DNA of 9,127 nt from Pseudomonadota bacterium (GCA_021815905.1 JAKAZP010000078.1:1-9127); one strand, 5' to 3'. Positions 1 to 7,321 are shown, counted from the stretch's first letter. A program made the numbers and translations. Notes: a model not told the origin generated them from the sequence alone.

Positions 1-77
1 TTGCCGACGGGCGGCTTGAGCAGGTGCCGGTGTCGATCGATCCAGCTTCGCAGGTTGAGCGCTTGCAGGGGACGCAT
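1..77 (-). CDS. nbaC: 3-hydroxyanthranilate 3,4-dioxygenase, N-terminal fragment (cut by window edge)
   Basis: Only the first 25 codons are inside the window, and the gene continues leftward. The visible peptide starts MRPLQALNLRSWIDRH and continues RHLLKPPVG, followed by AA, which would begin an Asn codon. The pattern W-I-D-x-H-x-H-L-L-K-P-P-V-G-N is the characteristic N-terminus of bacterial and eukaryotic 3-hydroxyanthranilate 3,4-dioxygenases (NbaC/HAAO). These Fe(II) cupin enzymes open the ring of 3-hydroxyanthranilate to give the precursor of quinolinate, in tryptophan degradation or de novo NAD synthesis. The ATG lies 10 bases after the apaH stop, and a GAGG at 83-86 (minus strand) sits 5 bases upstream of it, so co-transcription with apaH is likely. 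The iron ligands lie outside the window, so catalytic integrity cannot be judged. The call rests on a short but distinctive stretch recognised from memory. Confidence 0.8.
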   Translation of the reverse strand, partial: MRPLQALNLRSWIDRHRHLLKPPVG

Positions 78-82
78 GTGCG

Positions 83-86
83 CCTC
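83..86 (-). promoter_or_regulatory. Ribosome binding site of the dioxygenase gene
   Basis: GAGG on the minus strand, 5 bases before the ATG at 77, in the 10-base gap after the apaH stop. It supports that ATG as the true start of the partial gene. Confidence 0.55.
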
Positions 87-87
87 G

Positions 88-906
88 TCACTCGCCGGGG
101 ATCTGGTAGCGGCCGCAGGGGACGGAAGCCGACAGGCCGCGGTCGAGATCGAACGCGGTGAGCGCACCCCCCCACACGCAGCCGGAATCGAGGCCCACCG
201 CGTCCGGGCGCAGCACCAGGCCGAGGGCGGACCAGTGGCCGAAGACGACGCGTGCGTCGCGCGAGCGGCGGTGCTCGAGCTCGAACCAGGGACGCCAGGG
301 CGAGCCGGGGCCCGGAGGCCTGCCCTTGATGCTGAGGTCGATCCGGCCGTCGCTCGTGCACACACGCATGCGAGTCAGCACATTGATGGCGAACCGCAGG
401 CGCTCGGGCCCGGCGAGATCCGGGCTCCAGCGCTCGGGCTCGTCTCCGTACATGTGATCGAAGAGCTCGCGGGACTCGTTGCGCAACGCCCATTCGACCT
501 CCCGCGCCAGCTCGAGGACGGTCGCCACGGTCCATTCGGGCACCACGCCCGCATGCACCATGAGATCGCCCGCCTCGAAGTGCGCGAGCGGGCGGGTCGC
601 GAGCCACTCGAGGAGCGCCTCCCTGTCGGGTGCCTGGAGAATCTCATCGAGGGTGTCGGAGCGGCGCGCGCGACGGCTGCCGCAGGCGATGGCGAGCAGG
701 TGCAGGTCGTGATTGCCGAGGACGGTGACCGCGTTGTCCCCGAGCGAGCGCACGAAGCGCAATACCTCGAGCGAGCGCGGCCCGCGGTTGACGAGATCCC
801 CCACGAGCCAGAGCCGGTCCCGATCGGCCGAGAAGCCGATCCGCGCAAGCAGCGCGCGCAGCTCGTCATGACAGCCCTGGATGTCGCCGATCGCATGGCG
901 TGTCAC
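88..906 (-). CDS. apaH: Symmetrical bis(5'-nucleosyl)-tetraphosphatase (Ap4A hydrolase)
   Basis: Cytoplasmic enzyme of the calcineurin-like/PPP metallophosphatase family that cleaves Ap4A symmetrically into two ADP, limiting dinucleoside polyphosphates that accumulate in stress. The protein has 272 residues, against 280 in E. coli. Visible motifs: GDIQG (7-11), GDLVNRGP (36-43), GNHDLHLLA (64-72), MVHAG (116-120), MYGD-x5-WSP (152-162), FGHW (222-225) and the C-terminal LDSGCVWGG (239-247), which is diagnostic of ApaH. The first motif has Gln10 where E. coli ApaH has His (GDVHG). From memory, Gln occurs here in ApaH of other gammaproteobacteria, so I do not infer loss of activity. The start is GTG. 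It overlaps the apaG stop as GTGA (903-906), and GGGA lies 7 bases upstream inside apaG, indicating translational coupling. Confidence 0.96.
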   Translation of the reverse strand: MTRHAIGDIQGCHDELRALLARIGFSADRDRLWLVGDLVNRGPRSLEVLRFVRSLGDNAVTVLGNHDLHLLAIACGSRRARRSDTLDEILQAPDREALLEWLATRPLAHFEAGDLMVHAGVVPEWTVATVLELAREVEWALRNESRELFDHMYGDEPERWSPDLAGPERLRFAINVLTRMRVCTSDGRIDLSIKGRPPGPGSPWRPWFELEHRRSRDARVVFGHWSALGLVLRPDAVGLDSGCVWGGALTAFDLDRGLSASVPCGRYQIPGE

Positions 907-1283
907 TGCAGAATCCCGGGAATCGCCAGGCGAAAAGGCGCGATCGGCGCATCGAACCGGCGCCCCTCGCCGTCGACCATGAGGTAGCTCCCCTGCATCG
1001 TGCCGACGGGCGTCTCGATGATGGCCCCGCTGGAATAGCGGAAGCCCTGGCCCGGCTCCAGATGCGGTTGCTCGCCGACCACGCCGTCGCCGCGCACTTC
1101 CTTCACCTTGCCGTTCGCGTCGGTGATGATCCAGTGCCGCGAGAGGAGCTGCGCCGGGCGCTCCCCTTCGTTTCGGATCGTGATGGTGTAGGAGAAGACG
1201 TAGCGCTGCTCCGTCGGGCTCGACTGCTCGTCGAGGTAGCTGGTCTCGACGTCGACGCGGATCTTGTGCGGATCGGGTGGCAT
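903..1283 (-). CDS. apaG: ApaG protein (DUF525, FN3-like fold)
   Basis: Small cytoplasmic protein of 126 residues (E. coli 125) with an immunoglobulin/fibronectin-III-like fold. It is nearly always encoded beside apaH. Its biochemical role is not settled; it has been linked to nucleotide or pyrophosphate binding and magnesium/cobalt tolerance. Features seen: the early strand [14 protein letters not shown] (8-21), [14 protein letters not shown] (27-40), [13 protein letters not shown] (46-58), the glycine motif GDGVVGEQP (65-73) and [16 protein letters not shown] (92-107), all typical of the family. I chose the ATG at 1283, which leaves a 10-base gap after the upstream usp stop. An in-frame TTG at 1301 would add six residues and overlap usp, and is less likely. 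No strong Shine-Dalgarno is visible, so translation probably depends on the preceding gene. The stop codon overlaps the apaH start. Confidence 0.95.
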   Translation of the reverse strand: MPPDPHKIRVDVETSYLDEQSSPTEQRYVFSYTITIRNEGERPAQLLSRHWIITDANGKVKEVRGDGVVGEQPHLEPGQGFRYSSGAIIETPVGTMQGSYLMVDGEGRRFDAPIAPFRLAIPGILQ

Positions 1284-1293
1284 GCCGGGAATT

Positions 1294-1731
1294 CTACCCA
1301 AGCCGCACGGCGAGCACGTCGCACGGCGCGGCGTGCAGCACCGTGTCCTCGGTGAGATTCAGGAGAATGGACAAGCCGTGGCGCTCACGGCTGCCGAGGA
1401 CGATCAGATCCGTCTGCCGCTCCCGGGCGACGCGCACGATCTCCGCCTTGACGTTGCCCGACTCGACACGGGAGGCGCTCGCGGGGAGCCCGAGCTCGCC
1501 CGCGAGCGCCGCCAGGCGCCCCCGGGCGCGCTCGAGCAACTCTTCCTCGATGCGTACGGCCGGCATGAGCGTCTCGCCCATCGGCTCGACGGGCATGAAC
1601 TCGACCACGTGCAGCAGCTCGAGCTCCGCGCCGAGATTCGCGGCCAGCGCGCGGGCGCGCCGGCCGATCTGCAGGCTGTTGTCGCTCAGATCGACGACGA
1701 GGAGAATACGACGATAGGGAAAGGTCGACAT
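1294..1731 (-). CDS. Universal stress protein, single UspA domain
   Basis: A 145-residue protein with one Usp (Rossmann-like alpha/beta) domain, expected to be cytoplasmic and dimeric. It begins [16 protein letters not shown] (4-19), the usual first strand with the conserved VDLS. It ends with [13 protein letters not shown] (107-119) and an APCDVLAVR strand (135-143). ATP-binding Usp proteins carry G-x2-G-x9-G-S/T after this last glycine-start strand. Here the second glycine is Glu116 and the third is Leu126, so the motif is broken, as in E. coli UspA itself. It is therefore probably of the non-ATP-binding type. The ATG at 1731 has GGGGG six bases upstream (1738-1742). A GTG at 1761 would add ten residues ahead of the domain and is less likely. 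The gene lies between rsmA (38-base gap) and apaG (10-base gap), where the standard operon has no gene. Its specific role is unknown; a stress link with ApaH is only an inference. Confidence 0.93.
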   Translation of the reverse strand: MSTFPYRRILLVVDLSDNSLQIGRRARALAANLGAELELLHVVEFMPVEPMGETLMPAVRIEEELLERARGRLAALAGELGLPASASRVESGNVKAEIVRVARERQTDLIVLGSRERHGLSILLNLTEDTVLHAAPCDVLAVRLG

Positions 1732-1748
1732 GGACGGCCCCCGGGATC

Positions 1749-1765
1749 GGCTGCTGCGCACAGCC
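1749..1765 (-). other. Short intergenic hairpin between rsmA and usp
   Basis: On the minus strand GGCTG and CAGCC form a 5-base-pair stem (extendable by one G-U pair) in the 38-base gap between the rsmA stop and the usp start. No T-run follows, so it is not a convincing rho-independent terminator. It could at most modulate read-through, or be chance in GC-rich DNA. Confidence 0.2.
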
Positions 1766-1769
1766 TAGC

Positions 1770-2555
1770 TCAGCCGCGCGCGGCGGGCAGCTGCAACGCG
1801 GCGGCGATGGCGGCGTAGGCCGCGGGAGCGAGGGTTCCGGGCCGCGCCGAGGGGTCCACGCCGCAGGCCTCGATCTGAGCGGGGGTCGCGAGTCCCCGCA
1901 GGGCATTGCCGAGGGTCTTGCGCCGATGGGCGAACGCGGCGGCCACGACCGCGGCGAACGCGGGGCTCGGGTCGAAAGCCGGATGGGAGCGCACGGCGAG
2001 TCGCGCCACCGCCGACCAGACCCGGGGCGGAGGCTGGAAGGCGCCCGGGCCGACATCGAACAGCCGCTCGACCGACACCCACGGCGAGAGCATCACGGTG
2101 AGACGGCCGTACGCGCGCTGCCCGGGCGGCGCGGCCATGCGCGCCACGACCTCCCGCTGGAGCATGACGTGCATGTCGGCGATCGAGCCGACGCTCGAAA
2201 GCAGATGGAACAGCAGGGGCGTGGAGATGTTATAGGGGAGATTCCCCACGATGCGCACCGGCCGGCCCCGCTCGCGCGCGAGCGCCGCGAAGTCGAAGCG
2301 CAGCGCGTCGGAGGCGTGCACGCGCAGCCGTGGCTCCCACCCGAGCTCAGTGCCGAGCAGCGCCGCGAGGTCGCGGTCGATCTCGATGACATCCAGCGAG
2401 CCGAAGCGCGCATCGAGCAGCGCCCGCGTGAGCGCGCCGCGGCCGGGGCCGATTTCCACCAGCGCGTCCCCGGGCTGGGGCGCGACCGCCTCGACGATGC
2501 GCGCGATGACGGCGGGATCGTGCAGGAAGTGCTGTCCGAATCGCTTGCGCCGCAT
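1770..2555 (-). CDS. rsmA: 16S rRNA (adenine1518-N6/adenine1519-N6)-dimethyltransferase
   Basis: RsmA/KsgA uses S-adenosylmethionine to dimethylate two adjacent adenines in the helix 45 loop of 16S rRNA, a late step in small-subunit assembly. Loss of it gives kasugamycin resistance. The protein has 261 residues. Motifs: KRFGQHFL (4-11), SAM motif I EIGPGRGALT (34-43), acidic motif II EID (58-60), SDA (82-84), the catalytic NLPYNIS (105-111), FQPPPRVWSAV (173-183) and AFAHRRKTLGNALRG (207-221). The usual form of the late motif is PPPKVDSAV, so Trp180 in place of Asp is a small oddity. The ATG overlaps the pdxA stop by one base (TGATG). Only a weak GGGA is visible upstream, so translation is probably coupled to pdxA. 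Confidence 0.97.
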   Translation of the reverse strand: MRRKRFGQHFLHDPAVIARIVEAVAPQPGDALVEIGPGRGALTRALLDARFGSLDVIEIDRDLAALLGTELGWEPRLRVHASDALRFDFAALARERGRPVRIVGNLPYNISTPLLFHLLSSVGSIADMHVMLQREVVARMAAPPGQRAYGRLTVMLSPWVSVERLFDVGPGAFQPPPRVWSAVARLAVRSHPAFDPSPAFAAVVAAAFAHRRKTLGNALRGLATPAQIEACGVDPSARPGTLAPAAYAAIAAALQLPAARG

Positions 2556-3532
2556 CAGGCGGCGTGTCCCGCGAGCTTCACGGCGAGCTCGAGGGCCGCG
2601 GCGAGGCTGCCGTCATGGGCGCGGCCGGTGCCGGCGAGATCGAGCGCGGTGCCGTGATCGACCGACGTCCGCAGGATCGGCAGTCCGAGCGTGATATTGA
2701 CGGCGCTCTCGAAGCCCGCGTGCTTGATCACCGGCAAGCCCTGATCGTGATACATGGCGAGCACCGCATCGCAGCGCTCGAGCGCGCGCGGCAGGAAGGC
2801 CGTGTCCGCGGGGACGGGGCCCGTGAGCGTCAGGCCCCGCTCGCGCATGCGGGCGATGGCCGGAGCGATGACGCGGATTTCCTCATCCCCGAGATGCCCG
2901 CCTTCCCCGGCGTGCGGGTTCAAGCCGCAGACCGCGATGCGCGGCCGGCGGATGCCCCACCGCCTCGCCAGATCGCGATCCATGACCGCGAGGATCTCGC
3001 AGAGCGAGGCGGTGCTGATCGCGTCGCTCACCGCCTTCAGCGGGAGGTGGGTGGTCGCGAGAGCGACGCGCAGCGCGCCGGTGGCCAGCATCATGACGGG
3101 GCGGGGGGAGTGGGTACGCTCGGCGAAGTATTCGGTGTGTCCGGTGAAGGCGATGCCGGCGTCGTTGATGATGCCCTTGTGCACCGGGGCGGTGACCAGA
3201 GCGTCGAATTCCCCCGAGCTCGCGCCGTCGCAGGCGCGAGCCAGCATGTCGAGGACGTACGGCGCGTTGCGCGCATCCAGCCGGCCGGGCACGCTCGGCG
3301 CCACGAGCGGCTGGTGCGCCACGACGAGCGCTCCAGGGGTGTGCCGGCCCCCTCCGCCCCGGTATTCGCGCAGCTCGACCGGCAGCGAAAGCGCTTGCGC
3401 GCGCTCGCGCAGCAGATCGAGGTCCGCGAGGCAGACGAGCTCGCACTCGAGCGGGCGGGAGGCGATCGCCAGGCACAGCTCCGGGCCGATCCCGGCCGGC
3501 TCACCCGAGGTCAGCACGATGCGCGGCAGCAT
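2555..3532 (-). CDS. pdxA: 4-hydroxythreonine-4-phosphate dehydrogenase
   Basis: PdxA oxidises 4-phosphohydroxy-L-threonine with NAD; the product decarboxylates to 3-amino-1-hydroxyacetone phosphate, which PdxJ condenses with deoxyxylulose phosphate to make pyridoxine phosphate. The protein has 325 residues, close to the E. coli length. Motifs: TSGEPAGIGPEL (8-19), VTAPVHKG (113-120), TGHTEY (130-135), THLPL (161-165), GLNPHAGEGG (203-212), YHDQGLPVIKH (261-271) and RTSVDHGTA (288-296). The three metal-binding histidines correspond to His162, His207 and His262, and substrate-binding His132-Thr133 is kept, all at a constant offset of four from E. coli numbering. The ATG has AGGAG 11 bases upstream, in the 25-base gap after surA. 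The stop overlaps the rsmA start. Confidence 0.97.
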   Translation of the reverse strand: MLPRIVLTSGEPAGIGPELCLAIASRPLECELVCLADLDLLRERAQALSLPVELREYRGGGGRHTPGALVVAHQPLVAPSVPGRLDARNAPYVLDMLARACDGASSGEFDALVTAPVHKGIINDAGIAFTGHTEYFAERTHSPRPVMMLATGALRVALATTHLPLKAVSDAISTASLCEILAVMDRDLARRWGIRRPRIAVCGLNPHAGEGGHLGDEEIRVIAPAIARMRERGLTLTGPVPADTAFLPRALERCDAVLAMYHDQGLPVIKHAGFESAVNITLGLPILRTSVDHGTALDLAGTGRAHDGSLAAALELAVKLAGHAA

Positions 3533-3543
3533 GGCCCGGCCCG

Positions 3544-3548
3544 CTCCT
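3544..3548 (-). promoter_or_regulatory. Ribosome binding site of pdxA
   Basis: AGGAG on the minus strand, 11 bases before the pdxA ATG and inside the 25-base surA-pdxA gap. It is among the best Shine-Dalgarno matches in the operon and supports the start at 3532. Confidence 0.6.
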
Positions 3549-3557
3549 GGCGGCCCG

Positions 3558-4883
3558 TCAGTCGTTCAGCACCTTGACGTAGGCGTCATCCCGCAGCCGC
3601 TGCAGCCACACCTCCGTGTCCTCCTCGGCCTTGCTGGCGCGAATCGCTTCCATGGCCTTCAGCCGCTTCATCTGCGCGGTTTCGTCCTGCTTGCGACGTC
3701 CGAGCAGCTGCGCGATGTGCCAGCCGAAGCGGGTCTGGAAAGGCTGACTGATCTCACCGACCTTCAGCTTGGCGATGGCGGCCCGGAATCGGGGCGTGTA
3801 CTCATCGGGGCTCTGCCAGCCGAGATCGCCTCCACGAGCGGCGGATCCGGGATCCTGGGACAGCGAGGTGGCGAGAACGGCAAAGCTCTGCCCGTGCAGG
3901 ATCCGCTGGCGGATCTGCTCGAGCCGCTGCCGCACCGTGGCGCTGTCCTGCAGCGGGTTGGTCTTCAGCAGGATGTGACGCACGTGCACCTGATCGACGA
4001 TGTCTTTCTTCTCCTGGCTGCGCACACCGTCGAGCTTGACGATGTGGAAGCCCGTCGGCGTGCGCACCGGGGCGCCCACCTGCCCCGGCTTCAGGCTCAT
4101 GATCAGCCGGGTGAGGAAGGTGGGCAGCTCCGAGCCCTTGCGCCAGCCGAGCGAGCCGCCCTTCAGCGCGTCCTCGCTATTGGAGTAGGTCACCGCGAGC
4201 TGGGCGAACTTCTCGCCCTTCTGCGCCAGCTGGTACACGTGCTCGGCGCGCCGCCGCGCCTGCGCGAGCTGCTCCGGGGTGGCGTTCGGAGGCACCGCGA
4301 TCAGGATGTGGGAGACCTCGAACTCGCTCTGGCCGGAGGGCTGGTGCGCCTGACGCGCGAGGAACTGATCGATTTCCCGCGGCGTGACCACGATCTGCTG
4401 CAACACATCGCGCTCGCGCAGCAGCCCGATGGTGAGCTGCTGACGCATCTGCTCGCGGTACGTCTGATAGTTGAGTCCTTGCTGGGCGAGCGCCGTCGGC
4501 AGGTTCTGGAACGGGATGTTGTTGCGTCGAGCGACATCCTGGAGAGCGGAGTTCAGCGTGTCGTCGGACACGCTGATGCCGTCGTGACTGGCCTGCTGCA
4601 GCTCGATGCGCTGCAGGATCAGGCTCTTGAGCACCTGGGACCGCAGCACGCTCTCGGGCGGGGGTGTCAGGTTCTGGGCCCGGAGCTGGGCGGTGACCTG
4701 CTGCAGGCGCTGGTCGACCTCGCTCTCGAGCACCACGCCGTCGTTGACGACCGCGGCAATCCGATCGAGGAGCACGCCCTGGGTCGAGAGATCGCGGGTC
4801 TGCGCGAGCGCCCGTGGGGTGCCCGGGAAGGCGCAGAGAAGCAGGACCAGAATGCCTGGACCGAAGGAGATGAAACGCCGCAT
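3558..4883 (-). CDS. surA: Periplasmic chaperone / peptidyl-prolyl isomerase SurA
   Basis: SurA escorts unfolded outer-membrane beta-barrel proteins, LptD among them, across the periplasm to the BAM complex. The start at 4883 gives 441 residues with a clear Sec signal peptide: MRR, a hydrophobic core at about 10-20, and cleavage likely after ALA (25-27). The SurA N-domain follows from about 36 (DRIAAVVNDGVVLESEVD). Parvulin domain 1 spans about 188-288 (VSHILIAVPP through GGSLGW to TPTGFHIVKL), and parvulin domain 2 about 298-398 (VRHILLKTNP through GGDLGW to RFGWHIAQLL). A C-terminal helix closes the chaperone core. The reading frame stays open for 85 codons upstream, but that part overlaps the end of lptD in another frame and would bury the signal peptide. 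AGAGGA at 4895-4900 supports the chosen ATG. It lies 26 bases after lptD. Confidence 0.97.
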   Translation of the reverse strand: MRRFISFGPGILVLLLCAFPGTPRALAQTRDLSTQGVLLDRIAAVVNDGVVLESEVDQRLQQVTAQLRAQNLTPPPESVLRSQVLKSLILQRIELQQASHDGISVSDDTLNSALQDVARRNNIPFQNLPTALAQQGLNYQTYREQMRQQLTIGLLRERDVLQQIVVTPREIDQFLARQAHQPSGQSEFEVSHILIAVPPNATPEQLAQARRRAEHVYQLAQKGEKFAQLAVTYSNSEDALKGGSLGWRKGSELPTFLTRLIMSLKPGQVGAPVRTPTGFHIVKLDGVRSQEKKDIVDQVHVRHILLKTNPLQDSATVRQRLEQIRQRILHGQSFAVLATSLSQDPGSAARGGDLGWQSPDEYTPRFRAAIAKLKVGEISQPFQTRFGWHIAQLLGRRKQDETAQMKRLKAMEAIRASKAEEDTEVWLQRLRDDAYVKVLND

Positions 4884-4894
4884 GCGCTTGTGTG

Positions 4895-4900
4895 TCCTCT
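4895..4900 (-). promoter_or_regulatory. Ribosome binding site deciding the surA start
   Basis: AGAGGA on the minus strand, 11 bases before the ATG at 4883 and in the 26-base lptD-surA gap. It selects the start that exposes the signal peptide over the much longer upstream-open frame. Confidence 0.6.
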
Positions 4901-4909
4901 TGAGAGCCG

Positions 4910-7321
4910 TCAGGGGAGCGTATCGGTCCGGGAGCCCGTTGCCGCCGCCGCCGCAGACGGAGTGTAGCCGGGGATGGCCTCGCGGAGGAAAGCATCCGGC
5001 GCAGATCCGACACTGGCGAGCCCCGTGAGTTCCAGCTGCAGGTAGATGCCCGTGTCCTGCGTGCCGGTGCGGGCGCCCGTGGCGGTCGGCCGCGCCCCCA
5101 CGAAGCGCCGGGCCCCGATCCGCACACTCCAGCAGCATGAACGGTACTCGAACCCGGCAAAACGTTCCAGGGCTTCATGATCGGCAAGGGAGTAGATCCC
5201 GCGGGCGAAGACGTTCCAGGAGCGCCCGATCGGCCAGGCGCCGGAGACCTCGACCTGCCGCACGTTGCAGCTGCCCGTCACCTGCAGAACGCAGCTCGGG
5301 CTGCAGGCCGGCGTCGCCGCCGTGCCGCAGGTCGTCGGGATGCCGCCGACGAGCGTGGTCTGGTTGAGGATGCCCCGCTCGAAGCGGTAACCGACGTTGA
5401 TGACCCGCTCCGGCCCCGGGCGGTACTGCACGTCGACCTGCGCCCGCTGGGTCCGGGCGGTCTGCGGATTCCACTGCAGCGCTCCGTACGCGCTCCAGTG
5501 CTGGAACGCGGTGAGGGAGAGCTGGGCGACGAGGTCCGAGCGGCGGTCGGTGTGCACGAGCTCTCCGGGGAGCGTCACGCGCGGGGTCGTGAAATAAAAC
5601 TCCTGACCGATGGTGGCCGAGAGGTACTGGCGGCCGTTGCGCGCGTTGAGCAGGCGCGTCGTCGCTCCGACGCTCACCTGATTCGCGTCTCCCACCCGAT
5701 CGGCGCCCACGTAGCGGTTGGTGCGAAAGAGCTCGACCGGATCGAGGTCCGGCACGGCGGTGTCGAAGATCGGCAGATCGCTCTGGTCGCGGTAGGGGAC
5801 GTAGAGATACATGACGCGCGGCTCGAGCGTGATGGTGCGTTGCGCGTGCGAGCCCGCCGCGCGCTCGAGCTCGAGTCCGGTGTCGACGCTCGCGACCGGA
5901 AGCACCCTGGAGGGAGAGCTCGGCTCGCCCGGCAGCGTACCGCTCAGCTCGTACTGCGTGACACGCCACGCGACCGACGGACGCAGGAAGTAGCCCGGCC
6001 CGTCGATATTGAGCGAGGTGACCGGCTTCATGTCGAGTCGCCAGCCGGTGACGCCGGTGGAGCGCTGGAAGTCGACGACCTCGGACTCGAAACCGTAGCG
6101 CACGAGATCGCCCGGGCCCCAGCCGTAGTCGGCGCTCACCTTGAGGTCCGGAACGCGCGCGTACGGCCGCTCATCGAGCGGCAGCGTGGTGTCGATCGTC
6201 TGGAATTGCTGGGCCGTCGCCTCGATGTCCCAGTGCACGTCGCGGTACGAGAGCACGGCGCGCCGATCGAGGAACGCGGTGCTCGTGCCCTCGGGGCCGC
6301 TCGAGAAGTCCTCGAAGTACTGCGCGTCGCTGACGTTCTCCGCCCGCAGCCCGAGTCGAAAGCCGCCCGGCAGCTCGGTGACGTCGAGCAGTTGAATCCG
6401 GCTGCGACTCCCGTGGTAGACCGCATCGTTGGGCAGATAGTCCCAGTCGAGCGTGCCGCGGGAGCTCGCGGTGAGAAACCGGAACTCCCCTCCCAGGTCC
6501 GGTCCGCGCCGGCTGTACTCCGTCGGCTCGAAGGTGAAGTCGGCGTTGGGCGCGATGTTCCAGTAATAGGGAATCGACAGCACCGCTCCGCTGCGGGAGG
6601 TGTTGCCGACCGTCGGAAAGAGAAAGCCGCTCTTGCGCACGTTGCCGAGGGGGAAGGACACCCAGGGCAGATACAGGATCGGCACCCCCTGGAAGTCGAT
6701 GCGCGTATCTCGGCCGTAGCCGACTTTGCGCCGGGTGTCGAGCGTGATGCTGTGCGCCCGCAGCATCCACGAGTGATCGTCCTCGGGGCAGGTGGTGAAC
6801 TCCACGTCGGAAAGGCGCAGCACTCCGCCCGGAGTCAGGGCGAGCTCGCCCGCGGCTCCCCGGCCCGGCCGCCGCTCGAGATGGAAGCGCGCCGAGTGGA
6901 ACTCGGCTCCCTGAGTGGGCGAGTAATGCCCGCCCTTGCCGCTCACGTGCACCACAGGGTCGGAGAAGGTGATTCCGCCGTGGGTGCCGAGCGAGTTGTC
7001 GCGGCTGTCGTAGTCGAGCTGATTCGCCTCGATCCGCCGGTCGTCCTGGCGCACCACGACGTGTCCGCTGAGCTTCATCAGGCCATCGGCGGTGAGGCTC
7101 GCGTGGTCGGACCAGATGTCGATCTTGCCGGCGGCCGGCGATTTCAACCCCGGAAGCCGCGGCCCGGTGGGGGCGGGCTCGAGGTCCGCCGCGGTGAGGG
7201 CGGCAAGCGGCGCCGGCGACCGCATCGGGCACAAGGGCTGCGCCGCCCACAGCAGCGGGATGCCGCCGAAGGACAGCAGAGCGGCACGGAATGGGCTCCA
7301 ACGCGGCATGAGGCGCGGCAT
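4910..7321 (-). CDS. lptD: LPS-assembly protein LptD (outer-membrane LPS translocon)
   Basis: LptD, with the lipoprotein LptE as plug, forms the outer-membrane barrel that inserts LPS into the outer leaflet. The start at 7321 gives 803 residues: signal peptide about 1-27 (hydrophobic AALLSFGGIPLLWAA), an LptA/OstA-like periplasmic domain about 65-195, then the barrel with the family signature ILYLPWVSFPLGN (215-227), RKSGFLFP (229-236) and PYYWNIAPNADFTFEPTEYS (251-270). The conserved LptD ending is SVGSAPDAFLREAIPGY (770-786). Cysteines at 31, 178, 729 and 730 match the E. coli disulfide set Cys31, Cys173, Cys724, Cys725, supporting both the call and the start. Unusually, four further cysteines (665, 673, 677, 685) lie in a short barrel loop. 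An ATG at 7309 (residue 5) and a GTG at 7360 are alternative starts. It is the first gene of the leftward operon. Confidence 0.97.
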   Translation of the reverse strand: MPRLMPRWSPFRAALLSFGGIPLLWAAQPLCPMRSPAPLAALTAADLEPAPTGPRLPGLKSPAAGKIDIWSDHASLTADGLMKLSGHVVVRQDDRRIEANQLDYDSRDNSLGTHGGITFSDPVVHVSGKGGHYSPTQGAEFHSARFHLERRPGRGAAGELALTPGGVLRLSDVEFTTCPEDDHSWMLRAHSITLDTRRKVGYGRDTRIDFQGVPILYLPWVSFPLGNVRKSGFLFPTVGNTSRSGAVLSIPYYWNIAPNADFTFEPTEYSRRGPDLGGEFRFLTASSRGTLDWDYLPNDAVYHGSRSRIQLLDVTELPGGFRLGLRAENVSDAQYFEDFSSGPEGTSTAFLDRRAVLSYRDVHWDIEATAQQFQTIDTTLPLDERPYARVPDLKVSADYGWGPGDLVRYGFESEVVDFQRSTGVTGWRLDMKPVTSLNIDGPGYFLRPSVAWRVTQYELSGTLPGEPSSPSRVLPVASVDTGLELERAAGSHAQRTITLEPRVMYLYVPYRDQSDLPIFDTAVPDLDPVELFRTNRYVGADRVGDANQVSVGATTRLLNARNGRQYLSATIGQEFYFTTPRVTLPGELVHTDRRSDLVAQLSLTAFQHWSAYGALQWNPQTARTQRAQVDVQYRPGPERVINVGYRFERGILNQTTLVGGIPTTCGTAATPACSPSCVLQVTGSCNVRQVEVSGAWPIGRSWNVFARGIYSLADHEALERFAGFEYRSCCWSVRIGARRFVGARPTATGARTGTQDTGIYLQLELTGLASVGSAPDAFLREAIPGYTPSAAAAATGSRTDTLP

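Noticed and set aside
1749..1765. Hairpin after rsmA as a transcription terminator
   Set aside because: The stem is only 5-6 pairs with no following T-run, and the next gene starts within 20 bases, so it was kept only as a weak structural note.
2754..4967. Open frame of 737 codons on the plus strand opposite pdxA and surA
   Set aside because: It crosses two well-supported genes on the other strand, has low-complexity composition and shows no domain; it is a GC-skew shadow.
4884..5138. 85-codon N-terminal extension of surA
   Set aside because: It overlaps lptD out of frame, has Gly/His/Arg-rich nonsense composition and would place the signal peptide internally. The ATG at 4883 has a ribosome binding site.
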